A stretch of 64,000 nucleotides of DNA from Anadara kagoshimensis. Its lineage: Eukaryota > Mollusca > Bivalvia > Arcoida > Arcidae. The notes beneath the pieces are model-generated. The model did not search any database, had not been told where the DNA came from, and was given only the letters and a program-made list of their open reading frames with translations. The stretch covers positions 1,369,049 through 1,433,048 of the forward strand of contig CM037868.1 of the NCBI GenBank assembly GCA_021292105.1. Reading direction: 5' to 3'. Made by a program: the position numbers and the translations under genes. Positions 35,301 to 43,672 of this stretch are shown here, piece after piece (positions within the stretch are counted from its first letter, which is position 1; every line of letters begins with the position of its first letter).

Positions 35301-38300
35301 TTTCATTAAAGTGTAAAGACAAATTCTGCTTGTGCCTTAATTAGTTAATACATTTTGTTGACATTATAAGTTCTGTGTTATTTTTTAACACCCGAAAAAG
35401 CAAAATTGTATCCTCCACGAACATGTTTTAGTTTTTGTATTTAGAAAACATACATGTAGGTAAAATTATAAATCCAAGGATGTAATCATTTTAGAAAATA
35501 TTTTGGCATATTGCATCTACGTAGCTGATCAAAATTCTACAAAACTAGATTAACAGAAAAGAATATACATAAAGTTAAAAGGTACTCAAAATAAATCTAT
35601 GAAAATAACAGGCTTAATCCATACACAGAAACATGCTTACAAGAGCCTATTCAATTCTAGAAATCACTGAGTATTGATAAAGTAATATTAAAAAGGTTTT
35701 GTATACAGTCCAACCTGCCTTAGAGGTCACCTCTACATAATGGTCATCTACTTATAAAGGCAAATAGAATTGTATCCCAATAGTTCTTTATTAATAATAT
35801 TTGAACCTGTATATAAAGACCACCTGCTTATAAAGGCCACTTTTACTGGTTCTCTCGGATGGCCTTTATAGACAGGGTTGACTGTACGTATTTAGTAAAA
35901 AAGTAAAAGTTAAAATTTACTCGAAACATCGGTAATACTTTTGACTTGAACGTTAAAAGCCATAACTTAACTCAACTCTACCAAACACACACAAAAAGTT
36001 AGAGCCCACATAATTCCAGATTTCACCGAAATTGATTGTAGATGAAAATTCGTATATTGACTGTCAATTACAAAATTTCGTAATACAATTGAATTGTTTT
36101 TTGAAAAGATTTACACATAACATCATTCTTCAGGATAATGTGTAGGTCTACTTAACTATTGAAGTCATTAAACATTGATATATATTGGAAAATGATTTAA
36201 TATATCGCATCTACATACGTTACATAAACTCTAAAGAGTTATCCAAATTTAAAAAATACTCGAAACATCAGTATTTTATAAACAACAGTTCTATCTAACA
36301 CATAAAGCATTTTTTTCCATTTAATTAAAGAACTCACCATTCATTGTATATGTAGGTAGATAATAAGCATATTGAATCTTTTATTCTGTTTCTACAGATT
36401 TAGTATAGAATCATTTGCCCAATTGAATTATATTAAGGGGCAGATTTACACATAATACTCGGGATAATGTGTAGGCATTGATTGTGTCATTCCCATTAAA
36501 CCGAAATGGAAGACCTGAAACAATTCTATCTAGAAATTATCTTTGGATAAATGATGAATTATTGATAAAAGATATAATTAGAAAGTACTCTCTAGATTAC
36601 GGTATTATTGTTACGAAATGTGTCTTATGGGAGGCTGAGATAGTTTATGAGTAAACAGCTGAACTAAAAAACTTTTTTGCACTAAGAGATGTAGGATTAG
36701 GGCTCCAATCGTTCATGAAATTAGCAAGACATTAATTAGGACCATTTGTGGCACAATTGGTTGGTTGGTTAAATGCAATTTTTCAGCTTTTCGCTATTAT
36801 AACTACTTTATCAATCTCTATAGATTAATCTATGAACAAGTTCGTGTATGCATTTGAAGTGCTAGTTTATTTTATGGTCTACCTTGTACCAGCTCGCACT
36901 CAGGCGACTTTAGAGTTAGCTCACCGAGTCCGTAGTCGGAGACAAGCGTACCACTCCCCAGTCACATTATACTGACGCCGGGTGAACCAGTAAAGAACAA
37001 CGGCAAAGAAAATTCACTTTCTCACATGTGGTTTAAGCAAGACTCGAACTTATAGCGGTGAGAGACACTGGGTGTGAAGATCGATGTTTTATCCATAAGG
37101 CCACCGCGGCCTCGACCGAGAACACGAAATGACATAATGATATACATATATATCTTTTCGTAAATTAACATTTCATAAATAGTTTTTGGGGAATATATTA
37201 ACAAGCTTATGTTTTTTAAGCTATATAATAGAAAAGAAAAAACTAAAAATACATTATTATGAATGACATATGCTGCACATGCTGGTGTTGTTTTTAATTT
37301 TGGCGTCCAATAGTCCAATTAATTCTCAATGTTGATTTTACACATGACGGGCTAGTTAGACATGGTGTGCTTATTCTTTCGAAAAATCTTTATTTAACTT
37401 CTCTGGTTGAAGTTTTTGTCTTTTATATAAAATAACAGAATAACAATAAAAATATAAATGCAATTAAATGAATTAAATAATGATATGTCTCGCATAATAA
37501 TATATAAAACACGTGCTTTATTGAATATAAGCAGAGCAGGTTAGGAGTGATTGGGTCATTCCCTACCTATAGTTCCCTGCAATGCCTATCATCCAATAGA
37601 AGCTTGGTCATGAGGATAAGTGAATTTAGTAATAATAATAATAATAATAATAGGTTGAAGTAAACTTTTGCCAAAGTTTTACTTTGCTTTTAGAATTGTG
37701 ATTTGGTCATCGTCTGCTATGTTTGTGTTTTTATTTTACAACCAGTTGTTCAACAGTCTAAATATTTGGTTACCAGTTCGGGTTTATATATGTGAATAAA
37801 AATTATAATTATTTTAATTGGTTACTAATGAAACGTCTCTGTTTACATTTTATATTTGAAGGGTGTCTCTTTGGCTCATCTATTTGAGGAAATGGTCATG
37901 AATGATGACCGGTTTGAAATACCAGCTAAACGATTACTTGGTATGGTCGTTTTCAGACTTAAGGTACGTACACAACAAACTAAAATTTAAGGTTAACTTT
38001 ACCTAATGCACCCGTAACCATCGAACTGTCTTACTGAATTAATGTTATAACTCTCGAAAACAAACATTAGGGATTAGATTATAATGACGGTCAATTGGCG
38101 GATCGCCGGCCACACCCACAATGTTCCGACAAAGGCTCGACATGATTGAATAATGCATAAAAAAAATGAAAACTCGGTCTGAATTGTGCCATTTAATGAC
38201 GTCACTGACACTAGAATGTCATTACTTGCCGTGAGGCTACTTTGGTACCAGATTAGTGTCGGAACATAAAAGGCATTATCGGCGATACGTCAATTACCCC

Positions 38301-41109
38301 ACAGTAAAGATTATTTCACGTGGGTGACTTATGAATGTAGAAGAAAATCACCGACCCAACAATCATACTTGCAAAATAAACTAGGAAATTTGAATCATTT
38401 GTTTTTCTTCCATTTAGTCCATCCGTCACTCCCAAAACCGTGTCTACTCACACTGGGCATGAATATATGCAAAATATGTCTTGTACTAAATGTGTAGATT
38501 TAAGGTCAAGGACACAAGGTCAAGTGTTTGATTAGCAACCAAATTAGTATTCGCTTCCAAGTCTATTAAACTTGGGACAAATATGTACAAACATAAGATG
38601 TTAATTTGTTTATAAAGTTGAAAAAGAAATCGTTGATGTTGGGGACTAGGGTATTTGACTCTCAAAAGAATCTTCTAGCTTATATAGATTACACATTGCT
38701 GTTGTCAGCGAAACAAAATGACCGACATTCTTTGCTTATGCTTGTTGTTCATTCTAAATCTTTATTTCCTTTTATTTTCTTTTGACTGCTCAATGTCATA
38801 ACAGAACTTTTTTTATTAATTATCAGTTTCCTATGACGTCATGCTATAAACGCTGGCTGAACTTTATAATAATAATAGTAACATTAGATACAGATAACTT
38901 GATTGTTAAAAATTATTTTGGTGAACATTAATTCAATTTTACACGTCTACAATTTTTCTCAGGAAGACACTATTTTGGTATGAAATGACATGCAAAAAAA
39001 TATGGGAAAACATACGTATAACGTATGAATAATTGATAACTAACTGTAGTACAAAGTGTTTAATTCTTATAGTCAAGACGAGACATGTCAAGTGTAATAT
39101 GAAAAAGAATCTTCAACCATGTAAACAAATTTTATTTGATGTTCAGAAGATGTATAAATGCACGTATTGGTTATCTGAAATATGGGAGCGTGTGGTGTAC
39201 TTGACACAAACTATAATAAAACAAATTTTGCATTTGTTTATAAATACATAGCTCCTAAATACAATCGGAACAATTACATCCACAAACAGAAAATCAAATG
39301 ATGTGTGTTATTTAAAACAAATCTCCTGACATTCAGTAGACATCCAAGTACCCGGTCATCTTTCCCCGATGGGAATTAACTTCATTTTTCAGTTTCAAAG
39401 TTTTTACTTTAATTTGATTCGTGATTTTGATTTGGATATGGATTGGTATGTTTGTTTTTATTGTCACAGTGTATGTTTTTTTGGCAATGCGATGCGTAAG
39501 ATGTTTATTTGACATGAATCAAAAGAAAATGAAAAATATATTTTAGGTGCCTAATTATATGCACGAGTTGTCATTTTGTATTTCTGTTTTGGCAATGCGT
39601 AAGGTCATTCAGTACAATAAGACCCAAAAATAATATTTGTCATTTTCAAGAGTAGTTCCTACATTTACATTTTTCTATATTTATATATTAGATGGTTTAA
39701 TCATAATACTGTATCAATTGACGTATCACCGGCCACGCCCCAAATGTTCCGACACTGGCCGCCATCACGGTACAAGAGCAGCGTCACGGCAACTAATGAC
39801 GTTCTAGTGTCAGTGAGTCATTAAACTGCACAATTCAGGCGGAGTTGTCATTCTTTTCGCGTGTAATTCAAGGATGTCGACCCTTTGTCGGAACATAGTG
39901 GGCATGGCCGGCGATCCGTCAATTTCTTCTCCGAATCGGAAGTTTTAATAAGAGCCGTTTGCATTGATTTTTTTACTCTGTTTGTGTTGAAATTTATTAT
40001 CTAATGTACGGAAATACTTTTTTTCTTAGCAATATACATTTCTACCCCGAATATAACCACCAACACAAGACATGGTTAACACATGGTTAATACATTAAGG
40101 CTACTGATTTTATGAGTTGATATTAAAAAGGTACCGAGTTTTCTTGACCAAGTATTTGTGTATAACTGAATGATTCTCAGCATATGAAATCCTTGAATGA
40201 TGAAAACGTATTCAATGATTCGTGATTCCAACACGCAGGTTAATATCACACATTATTTTTGTATTTCAGGGAGAAAATGAACTTACAGAAAGTTTGTTAA
40301 AAAGGTTGAACAAGTCTGGTAAAGTGCATATGGTACCTGCTGCTTTGAAAGGGAAGTACGTCATACGTTTTACTGTGACGTCACAATACACAGACAAGTC
40401 CGACATTGAAAGGGATTGGAAAATTATATCCAACATGGCTACTACAATTCTTAGAGATGAAGAATATATAGAAGAGGATTACAATGTGGAGGATAGAAAG
40501 ATATCAAAACAAGTTGAGCCGATCAAAATCTATCGTAATCCATCATTAAAAAGAAAAGAATATGGTATGAGTTTGCTATTAAGTAATGTGCCCATGTCCC
40601 CCAAATTGATAAACGGAAGTTTCGCTGCATTATTTGACAACAATGACGTTATAGTTGAATACGCGAAACAGATAACAAACAGTGACTTTAATGGCCGACC
40701 CATTAGACTTTCTCCGCGAAGAAGAATAAAGTTACGTGATCAAAATAAACAACAAAGTCTTGATTTTTTCACAGTTACAAAACAATTGCCGTCTCGATTT
40801 AAGCAGGCCTCATTGGATTCTAAAGTTGAGCAAATTTTGGAAGAGTCAGTCCGCCATGATCAGGCAAACGGACTTCCAGCAATTGAAATCATTAATGAGA
40901 GCGAGACAGATCAAGAAAGTAGTTTTAACGAGGACGATAACGGTGAGTTGGAAGAGGGTGTAAAAGAGGAAGAGTTTAAACTCATAGAAATAGCTGTTCC
41001 ACACAGAAATGGTCAGTTGGCATCCGGAACTGACCAGACATCAGTAAAAGAAGGACAAGACAAACCATGTCTAATTTGCAAACATTGTGGCAATCGGATC
41101 GATGAGTAA
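20989..41109 (+). CDS. HDC: Histidine decarboxylase-like PLP enzyme, 12 visible exons
   Basis: The product belongs to the group II (fold type I) PLP-dependent decarboxylases and would convert L-histidine to histamine in the cytosol. Twelve exons join in frame to 682 residues plus stop; the first ~13 residues are not seen. Counting from the Met at 20997, the PLP-binding Lys of N-P-S-K-W is residue 292 and the Ser of I-P-L-S-R-R-F is 341. Adding 13 gives 305 and 354, matching recalled human HDC numbering without indels. Ser354 is the known residue separating HDC from DOPA decarboxylase (Gly there). The catalytic-site His (A-H-S-S-V-E), D-A-A-Y-A-G and A-T-L-G-T-T are intact. After the core come ~190 residues with an acidic, S/D/E-rich stretch and a terminal CLICKHC motif. 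Introns carry many MITEs and a minisatellite. DOPA/tyrosine decarboxylase is the alternative. Confidence 0.9.
21440..21906. mobile_element. R5 TIR MITE (outer copy) carrying another R5
   Basis: Outer ends are TATAGGTAAACACATTCGAC at 21440 and ..CAGGTCAATGTTGTTTGCCT + ATA ending at 21906. R5 ends are ~40-bp inverted repeats of the form TATAGGTAAACAACATTGAC + CTGTCCGCTTGACCTTT. A second, complete R5 lies inside at 21575-21818. Other copies are at 28603-28852, 34858-35074 and 59718-59962. Non-coding. Confidence 0.82.
21575..21818. mobile_element. R5 TIR MITE (inner copy)
   Basis: Begins TATAGGTAAACAACATTGAC and ends AAAGTTGTTTACCTATA, 244 bp, inserted in a TA-rich stretch of the outer R5. TA-rich targets fit a Tc1/mariner-type element, but no clean duplication can be read in the repeated TA. 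Confidence 0.78.
22243..22356 (+). CDS. HDC: HDC exon b
   Basis: Acceptor TTGTAG, donor GTAAGT, phase 0, 38 codons: V-T-H-W-Q-S-P to C-L-G-F-T-W. Includes the [11 protein letters not shown] segment typical of HDC. Confidence 0.95.
22357..23969. other. HDC intron b-c
   Basis: Contains a SINE-A tail fragment (~23205-23255), a GAAT-rich microsatellite (~23262-23300) and a full-length minus-strand SINE-A. The rest is AT-rich without recognisable elements. Confidence 0.6.
23368..23710 (-). mobile_element. SINE-A, full length, with target duplication
   Basis: Minus-strand copy: at the right the tRNA-like head (TAGCTCAGTTGGGAGAGTGC, and B-box GTGGGTTCGATCCCC), at the left the tail GAGTTGAGTTGAGTAATGG. 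Flanked by TGACTACAAAT (23357-23367) and TGATTACAAAT (23711-23721), an 11-bp target duplication with one difference. It lies ~260 bp upstream of exon c. Confidence 0.9.
23970..24092 (+). CDS. HDC: HDC exon c
   Basis: Acceptor TTCTAG, donor GTAAAA, phase 0, 41 codons: [10 protein letters not shown] through M-D-W-L-A-K-M to G-G-G-V-I-Q. The A-S-P-A-x-T-E-L-E and G-G-G-x-x-Q motifs are family hallmarks. Confidence 0.95.
24093..24961. other. HDC intron c-d
   Basis: AT-rich with an (AATT)n-like microsatellite at ~24720-24765. The frames 24368-24580 and 24887-25105 are intronic or read into exon d; no separate gene. Confidence 0.5.
24962..25096 (+). CDS. HDC: HDC exon d
   Basis: Acceptor TTTTCAG, donor GTAGGT, phase 0, 45 codons. 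Contains L-L-A-A-R and ends R-L-V-A-Y-C-S-D-Q, the segment leading to the PLP-stacking His. Confidence 0.95.
25497..25640 (+). CDS. HDC: HDC exon e
   Basis: Acceptor TTCTAG, donor GTAAAT, phase 0, 48 codons. Starts A-H-S-S-V-E-K-A-G, whose His stacks on the PLP ring in this family, and ends G-L-I-P-F-Y. Confidence 0.95.
25641..26410. other. HDC intron e-f, with an R7 element
   Basis: R7 copy at 25797-26003; otherwise AT-rich. The TTTTG-rich tract before 26410 is the polypyrimidine tract of exon f. Confidence 0.6.
25797..26003. mobile_element. R7 short inverted-repeat element
   Basis: Left end TTACAGGCCTGTCAAATGTT, right end CATTCGACAGGCCTGCACTG. The interior shows GCTAACGAAAAGG and the partly inverted GCTAACGAGGGGCC. 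207 bp. Confidence 0.75.
26411..26477 (+). CDS. HDC: HDC exon f
   Basis: Acceptor TGTTTAG, donor GTAAGT, 22 codons plus one base: V-C-A-T-L-G-T-T-G to L-G-P-I. Contains the A-T-x-G-T-T PLP-site motif. The split Cys codon (T|GC) is completed at 27904. Confidence 0.94.
26708..26890. mobile_element. R6 TIR MITE, ~183 bp
   Basis: Ends TACAGTCAAACATGTC and GACAGGTTGGACTGTA are inverted repeats; TA at both edges fits a TA target duplication around CAGTC..GACTG, as in pogo/Tigger or Tc1-like MITEs. The interior repeats GGCCTTTATA.GCAGGTGG. Other copies lie at 34633-34806 and 35704-35886, so three copies sit in introns of this one gene. The frame 26628-26861 is not coding. Confidence 0.82.
27055..27890. 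repeat. ~30-bp degenerate minisatellite in HDC intron f-g, ~27 copies
   Basis: Units resemble AACGTACCTTAACAATAACG + TCCCGTGGAT, with variants of 26-34 bp. The array ends only ~14 bp before the acceptor of exon g, so its last unit supplies part of the branch-point/polypyrimidine region of the exon encoding the catalytic lysine. Confidence 0.88.
27904..28066 (+). CDS. HDC: HDC exon g with PLP lysine
   Basis: Acceptor TTCCAG, donor GTATGT after the first two bases of a Trp codon. Encodes [10 protein letters not shown], whose Asp pairs with the pyridine nitrogen, and N-P-S-K-W with the Schiff-base Lys codon AAA at 28029-28031. Choosing GTATGT at 28067 restores the Trp across the junction (TG|G). 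Confidence 0.95.
28603..28852. mobile_element. R5 TIR MITE
   Basis: Begins TATAGGTAAACAACATTGAC, ends GGTCAATGTTGTTTGCCTAT + A; 250 bp in HDC intron g-h, ending 40 bp before exon h. Confidence 0.82.
28893..28963 (+). CDS. HDC: HDC exon h
   Basis: Acceptor TTACAAG, donor GTAAGC, 71 bases: completes Trp, then V-K-N-S-G-I-L to L-K-H-E-N-S and the first base of a Gly codon. This is the flexible-loop region whose residues close over the active site in group II decarboxylases. Confidence 0.92.
29640..29790 (+). repeat. R1 fragment
   Basis: Contains CATGTTCCTTTATTCTCAAT, GTGATTACCCTTCCGGAGCG and GGTAGTTCATGTG. It is followed within a few bases by an R1 copy in the opposite direction (29795-30090), making an inverted pair. 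Confidence 0.68.
29795..30090 (-). repeat. R1 dispersed repeat, nearly full length
   Basis: Minus-strand R1: from the 3' end motif (CATGTCTAAATCACAATT..GCAAAGTAAAACTTTG) through CTCCTGTTTAGCTAGCCACA to ATACTGTGATGACGGCCATA and AGCCTAGGTTTGCAATATCC. Confidence 0.75.
30190..30495 (+). mobile_element. SINE-A, nearly full length, diverged
   Basis: Head GTTGGTACAGTGCTTGCTCC with B-box-like GTGGGTTAGAACCCTGACC; body AACGAGGTCCCTTGTCACGG; 3' end TTGACTGGGACGTTAAACAC and an AACTC tail. Confidence 0.8.
30926..31062. repeat. 46-bp tandem repeat, 3 copies
   Basis: TCTGAGAGATTGATTTTTTC + GAATCTG.TATCAT.ATCCC recurs at 30926, 30972 and 31018. Confidence 0.9.
31985..32165 (-). repeat. R1 fragment
   Basis: Minus-strand motifs: CATACTAATCCATGTCCGAA, GACACGTGAACTTTCACCAG and GGGTGCTCCGGAAGGATAAG. 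Confidence 0.72.
32262..32305. repeat. (AAAT)n microsatellite
   Basis: About eleven AAAT units. It creates the L-F-I-Y repeat of a spurious minus frame. Confidence 0.95.
32853..32872 (+). CDS. HDC: HDC exon i, 20-nt microexon
   Basis: Acceptor TGCTTAAG, donor GTGAGT. The 20 bases complete Gly and encode A-A-I-D-F-M, matching the conserved S-G-x-x-T-D-F-M-H-W run of HDC. Frame and homology on both sides require it, so it is a true microexon between introns of 3.9 and 2.2 kb. Confidence 0.9.
33085..33560 (-). repeat. Two R4 copies in tandem
   Basis: ACTAGACGG.CGTTTCG.AATA and ATCAGTAGTGC occur at ~33112 and again at ~33430, in the opposite direction to the 2385 and 7895 copies. The first copy is longer and includes CTTAGTTTTTGAGGAATTTC. 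Confidence 0.68.
33691..34004. mobile_element. Inverted-repeat element, ~314 bp
   Basis: Left GGTTGCTTATTTCTGCATCG and right ATGTCAGAAATAAGCCACC are inverted. Inner stretches (TAAAATTATCTCAACAT.TCGACTTAA versus the TTAAGTC.ACATGTCGAGATAATTTTA form) continue the palindrome. CATACAT lies on both sides (33682-33688, 34004-34010) as a possible target duplication. Confidence 0.75.
34633..34806. mobile_element. R6 TIR MITE
   Basis: Ends TACAGTCAAACTTG and CAGGTTTGACTGTA; interior GGCCTTTATGGACAGGTGG. 174 bp. Confidence 0.82.
34858..35074. mobile_element. R5 TIR MITE
   Basis: TATAAGTAAACAACATTGAC at the left; GTTAATGTTGTTTACCTATA at the right; 217 bp. Confidence 0.82.
35107..35205 (+). CDS. HDC: HDC exon j with specificity serine
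   Basis: Acceptor TTGACAG, donor GTAAGT, phase 0, 33 codons starting [10 protein letters not shown]. The Ser codon AGT is at 35125-35127. In DOPA decarboxylases this position is Gly (I-P-L-G-R-R-F), and exchange at this site is known to alter HDC substrate choice. Confidence 0.95.
35704..35886. mobile_element. R6 TIR MITE
   Basis: Ends TACAGTCCAACCTG and CAGGGTTGACTGTA; 183 bp. Opposite internal orientation to the 26708 copy. Confidence 0.82.
36757..37114 (-). mobile_element. SINE-B, nearly full length
   Basis: Minus strand: tRNA-Arg-like head GAGGCCGCGGTGGCCTTATG at the right; body with GTGGTACGCTTGTCTCCGAC; (CCAA)n tail at the left as GGTTGGTTGG. Spurious frame 37022-37318 partly overlaps it. 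Confidence 0.85.
37862..37963 (+). CDS. HDC: HDC exon k
   Basis: Acceptor TTGAAG, donor GTACGT, phase 0, 34 codons: G-V-S-L-A-H-L-F-E to G-M-V-V-F-R-L-K, equivalent to L-G-L-V-V-F-R-L-K of vertebrate HDC. Confidence 0.94.
38092..38296. mobile_element. TIR MITE, ~205 bp
   Basis: Ends CAATTGGCGGATCGCCGGCC and GGCGATACGTCAATT are inverted, with inner GTTCCGAC / GTCGGAAC pairs. A second copy at 39717-39924 has better matched ends. Both lie in the last HDC intron. Confidence 0.75.
39717..39924. mobile_element. TIR MITE, ~208 bp
   Basis: Left ATTGACGTATCACCGGCC + ACGCCCC; right GGCATGGCCGGCGATCCGTC + AAT. Inner ATGTTCCGACA and TGTCGGAACAT arms pair. Same family as 38092-38296. Confidence 0.8.
40270..41109 (+). 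CDS. HDC: HDC terminal exon with long tail
   Basis: Acceptor ATTTCAG at 40269; TAA stop at 41107-41109; 279 codons. The first ~90 finish the catalytic domain ([15 protein letters not shown]). The rest is a divergent tail: basic segment R-L-S-P-R-R-R-I-K, an acidic stretch of S/D/E near 40900-40975 of PEST type, and the C-terminal [13 protein letters not shown]. Mammalian HDC also has a long, processed C-terminal extension, but this tail shows no obvious similarity to it. A frame opens upstream to 40222 but splice homology places the exon start at 40270. Confidence 0.93.
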   Translation, partial: GENELTESLLKRLNKSGKVHMVPAALKGKYVIRFTVTSQYTDKSDIERDWKIISNMATTILRDEEYIEEDYNVEDRKISKQVEPIKIYRNPSLKRKEYGMSLLLSNVPMSPKLINGSFAALFDNNDVIVEYAKQITNSDFNGRPIRLSPRRRIKLRDQNKQQSLDFFTVTKQLPSRFKQASLDSKVEQILEESVRHDQANGLPAIEIINESETDQESSFNEDDNGELEEGVKEEEFKLIEIAVPHRNGQLASGTDQTSVKEGQDKPCLICKHCGNRIDE

Positions 41110-41821
41110 CAGTAAAACGCTTAAGACAAACACATTTTTTTCTGTGAAAGAAAAACCCATAAATCTGAAAAATTGAATACAAATATATGACGATTTCAGA
41201 ATTAGTCGATCTCAATAACTGTACAAAAGACAAAAGGAGAGATAGTACCTCTATATTTCTTTATTTTGTTTTTAAATCCACGATAAGACTTAGTGACAAT
41301 TAAATTGTTTGAAGATTTTTACATTTTATTTAAATGGGATTTATTTCGTTTTGGAATACGGTGTCTGTCTCAAGTATCCAATCAACGCTTATCTTAAGGT
41401 TTCCAAATATCTCTCTGATGTATTGGGAACGCATAAACAGTTTATCCATAATATCATTGAAGGAAACGTGAAAAGTGCATTTAAAAAAACTATCGCGTTA
41501 ACAGCATATATAAATCCATCCGCATACAAGGAAGAAATGGAATGCATTCGTTTGGAACATTACTATGGTGTATACGGTTCATTAAAACATTACAATATCG
41601 ATTGATACACAGTTGGGATACGGATTACTAGCATACATAACAATATTCCAGTACGCATTAAGAAATAAAAACTCTTGTGTATAAGAAACATACCTCCAAA
41701 AGAAACATACTTCTAATACCATTTTCGCTGCATTTGGAGCAGACTTCCACAACACATTCGGATTACTAATTCAGTAGTTAATAAACTGGGAACATTTCTT
41801 TCATAATATTTTCAAATTAAT
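41110..41821 (+). other. Probable HDC 3' UTR and flank
   Basis: Follows the stop directly. An AATAAA hexamer lies at ~41665. A 98-codon open frame (41309-41605) has no recognisable domain and no clear splice link; it is more likely chance within UTR than a gene. Confidence 0.4.
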
Positions 41822-42012
41822 TACAGTAAAACCTCGATTCATCGCCACAATTTTTTCAGTCAAATTTTGGCATTATAAAGGGGTTTGGCGATACATTGGG
41901 GGAGGCGGATAAAGAAAAACATAAACAAAAAAGATTTTGGGACTTTAAAATTGTGTGACGATAAGCGAGGTGGTAAAGTTATCGAGGGGCATTACAACGA
42001 GGTTTTACTGTA
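41822..42012. mobile_element. pogo/Tigger-like TIR MITE
   Basis: TA + CAGTAAAACCTCGATT at the left and AACGAGGTTTTACTG + TA at the right are inverted repeats of ~14 bp within a TA duplication. Interior has GGCGATACATTGGGGG. 191 bp, non-coding. CAGT..ACCTCG ends are typical of pogo-group MITEs. Confidence 0.8.
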
Positions 42013-42598
42013 TTAATTTGTTTTGATGTATGTCTATCTTTTTATTTGAGCCGTCTTATTTACACTTTTAGATATTCTATAATTTACTCATCCCCATCTT
42101 TGACGAAATATTTTTCCGAAATATGGGTTTAATTTTTACAATTTGTTAAACTGAAAATTCCAAAATAAACAAACACTAAGACAGTTCAGTCTAACAGGAA
42201 ATGGTAACTTTTTGGTATACTTTCTGGTTATTATTTTAATTTATCAAAAGTCCCTATTGAACGACTACAGAGACCACACCAGAAATAGTCAGTTACTTGA
42301 TTAACTACTCTATTTCACTTTTAAAATTAACCTATTTCCGTATCACTTTATATGCTTGGACGTTTTGAAATAATACTATTTTAAGAACAATATGCCAACA
42401 TTTATATGAACCAAAGGAAGTTTAGAAAGACAGTTGGCAACCGATTAGTAAAATAAATATAAAAATAAACATTCCTCGTACACAGATTGACAAGACAATA
42501 TACTCCATTTCTGAATTGAGGCTTTGCTTTGTGTTGTTTTGTTTGTTTAAATAGAGATCTTGGTATTGTTATTTGTAATAGATATTTAGTTATGTAAG
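42013..42598. other. Intergenic, nothing recognised
   Basis: AT-rich; the minus-strand frame 42402-42611 has no recognisable product. Confidence 0.4.
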
Positions 42599-42815
42599 TT
42601 ACTGTAAACATATTAATTTCGCGTGTATTTATATTCGCGGTATAGGAAATGTAGACATATCCGCAAAGTTAAATTTTCGCGTTCTTGAAAAATGCACTAT
42701 AACACAATAAGAATAACTAAATTTTCGATTGGTATTAATTTTCGCGCAAACCAAACGGCCGCGAAATAAGCGAAAATTAGTACATCGCAAAAATAAATAC
42801 GTTCACAGTATTTGT
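42599..42815. mobile_element. MITE with TTACTGTAAAC ends
   Basis: Left TTACTGTAAACATATTAATT followed by TCGCG; right AATAAATACGTTCACAGTA, with many TTTTCGCG / CGCGAAAA inverted motifs. A related, diverged copy is at 59271-59455, and half of one near 20240-20345. Confidence 0.65.
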
Positions 42816-43345
42816 TTTACTGGTATGACAACAATCATGATTAACAAATGATGAATAAAATCTTTCATTGCAAAATATCTTAATCTTATTTTTGCTCTTT
42901 GTCATTCATTATTCAGAGAAGCTTCAAGAAAATTGTCATTTTGAAAAAAAAATATATGATTGAGGCTAAGATGCGGAGTCTAGCCGTTTGCAAAATATCC
43001 TTTTCTTCTTTTGCATTTTATAAATAATTCGTTATGTAGAAAAATTAAAACATTTGTCATTTAAAAATCAGTGGTATTGACAAATTTTAAGACTAGAAGG
43101 CATCTAACCCTTTGCAACGGAAAGCCAGTAGGTGTTTTGAAAAATATTATACAATGATCGACTTCAATCAACCTTCTATATAGCAAACATTGACCGACCT
43201 GATGGATATCTTAAACCAAACAATGAAAACGTACATAGTGACCTATTAGATGAATATAAAACCTAAAATAAACTTCTTGGTTTACATTATCATATTTACT
43301 GAATGGTAAATGTTGTTTGCCTATACCGATTAAAAACTCAAAACT
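42816..43345. other. Intergenic, R5 end only
   Basis: AT-rich; a lone R5-type end (AATGTTGTTTGCCTATA) at ~43310-43326. Nothing else recognised. Confidence 0.4.
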
Positions 43346-43349
43346 GGCA

Positions 43350-43665
43350 AATTTATGCAAACGCATGAACAGCCACCAATGAGGTCGGATGCTCCGGAAG
43401 GGTAAACACCTCTTGCTTAACCAAATACACCCGGAACTTGTGTAATCCTAATTGAAAATGAAAGGTACATGGGATAAGGGACGTCAAATATATCCATGGT
43501 AACTTTAGATACAGAGAAGCAATACTCTCTTCACGGCGATAAAACCTTTTGAAGACCTTGATAATAGGCCCTGCCGTCAAATATATTATATCCATGGTAA
43601 TTTTAGATACAGAGAAGCAATATTGTGTTTACGGCCATAAAACCTTTTGAGGACCTTGATAATGT
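43350..43665 (-). repeat. R1 copy with internal tandem duplication
   Basis: Minus-strand R1 core GGATGCTCCGGAAGGGTAAA, then GTCAAATATATCCATGGTAA and GATACAGAGAAGCAAT. The last segment is repeated ~95 bp further on (43485 and 43575), ending CCTTTTGA.GACCTTGATAAT in both. Confidence 0.72.
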
Positions 43666-43672
43666 CTCCTAC

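Larger units (their letters stand above)
35206..37861. other. HDC intron j-k
   Basis: Holds an R6 MITE (35704-35886), a minus-strand SINE-B (36757-37114), a diverged R1 (37330-37410 and 37670-37730) split by AT-rich DNA, and an (AAT)n run near 37629-37652. Between 35450 and 36500 two diverged copies of an AT-rich segment seem to be present (ATTTACACATAA..GATAATGTGTAGG occurs twice). Confidence 0.6.
37964..40269. other. HDC last intron
   Basis: Contains two copies of a GC-rich-ended TIR MITE (38092-38296 and 39717-39924) and an R1 3' end (39385-39465). No exon recognised; the frame 39033-39251 has no recognisable product. Confidence 0.6.

Noticed and set aside
40222-40269. Upstream extension of the terminal decarboxylase exon to an ATG at 40222
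   Set aside because: The exon begins at 40270 by the ATTTCAG acceptor and by continuity of the homologous sequence; the upstream part is intron.
41309-41605. 98-codon plus frame after the decarboxylase stop
   Set aside because: No recognisable similarity and no clear splice link; likely chance in the 3' UTR or flank.
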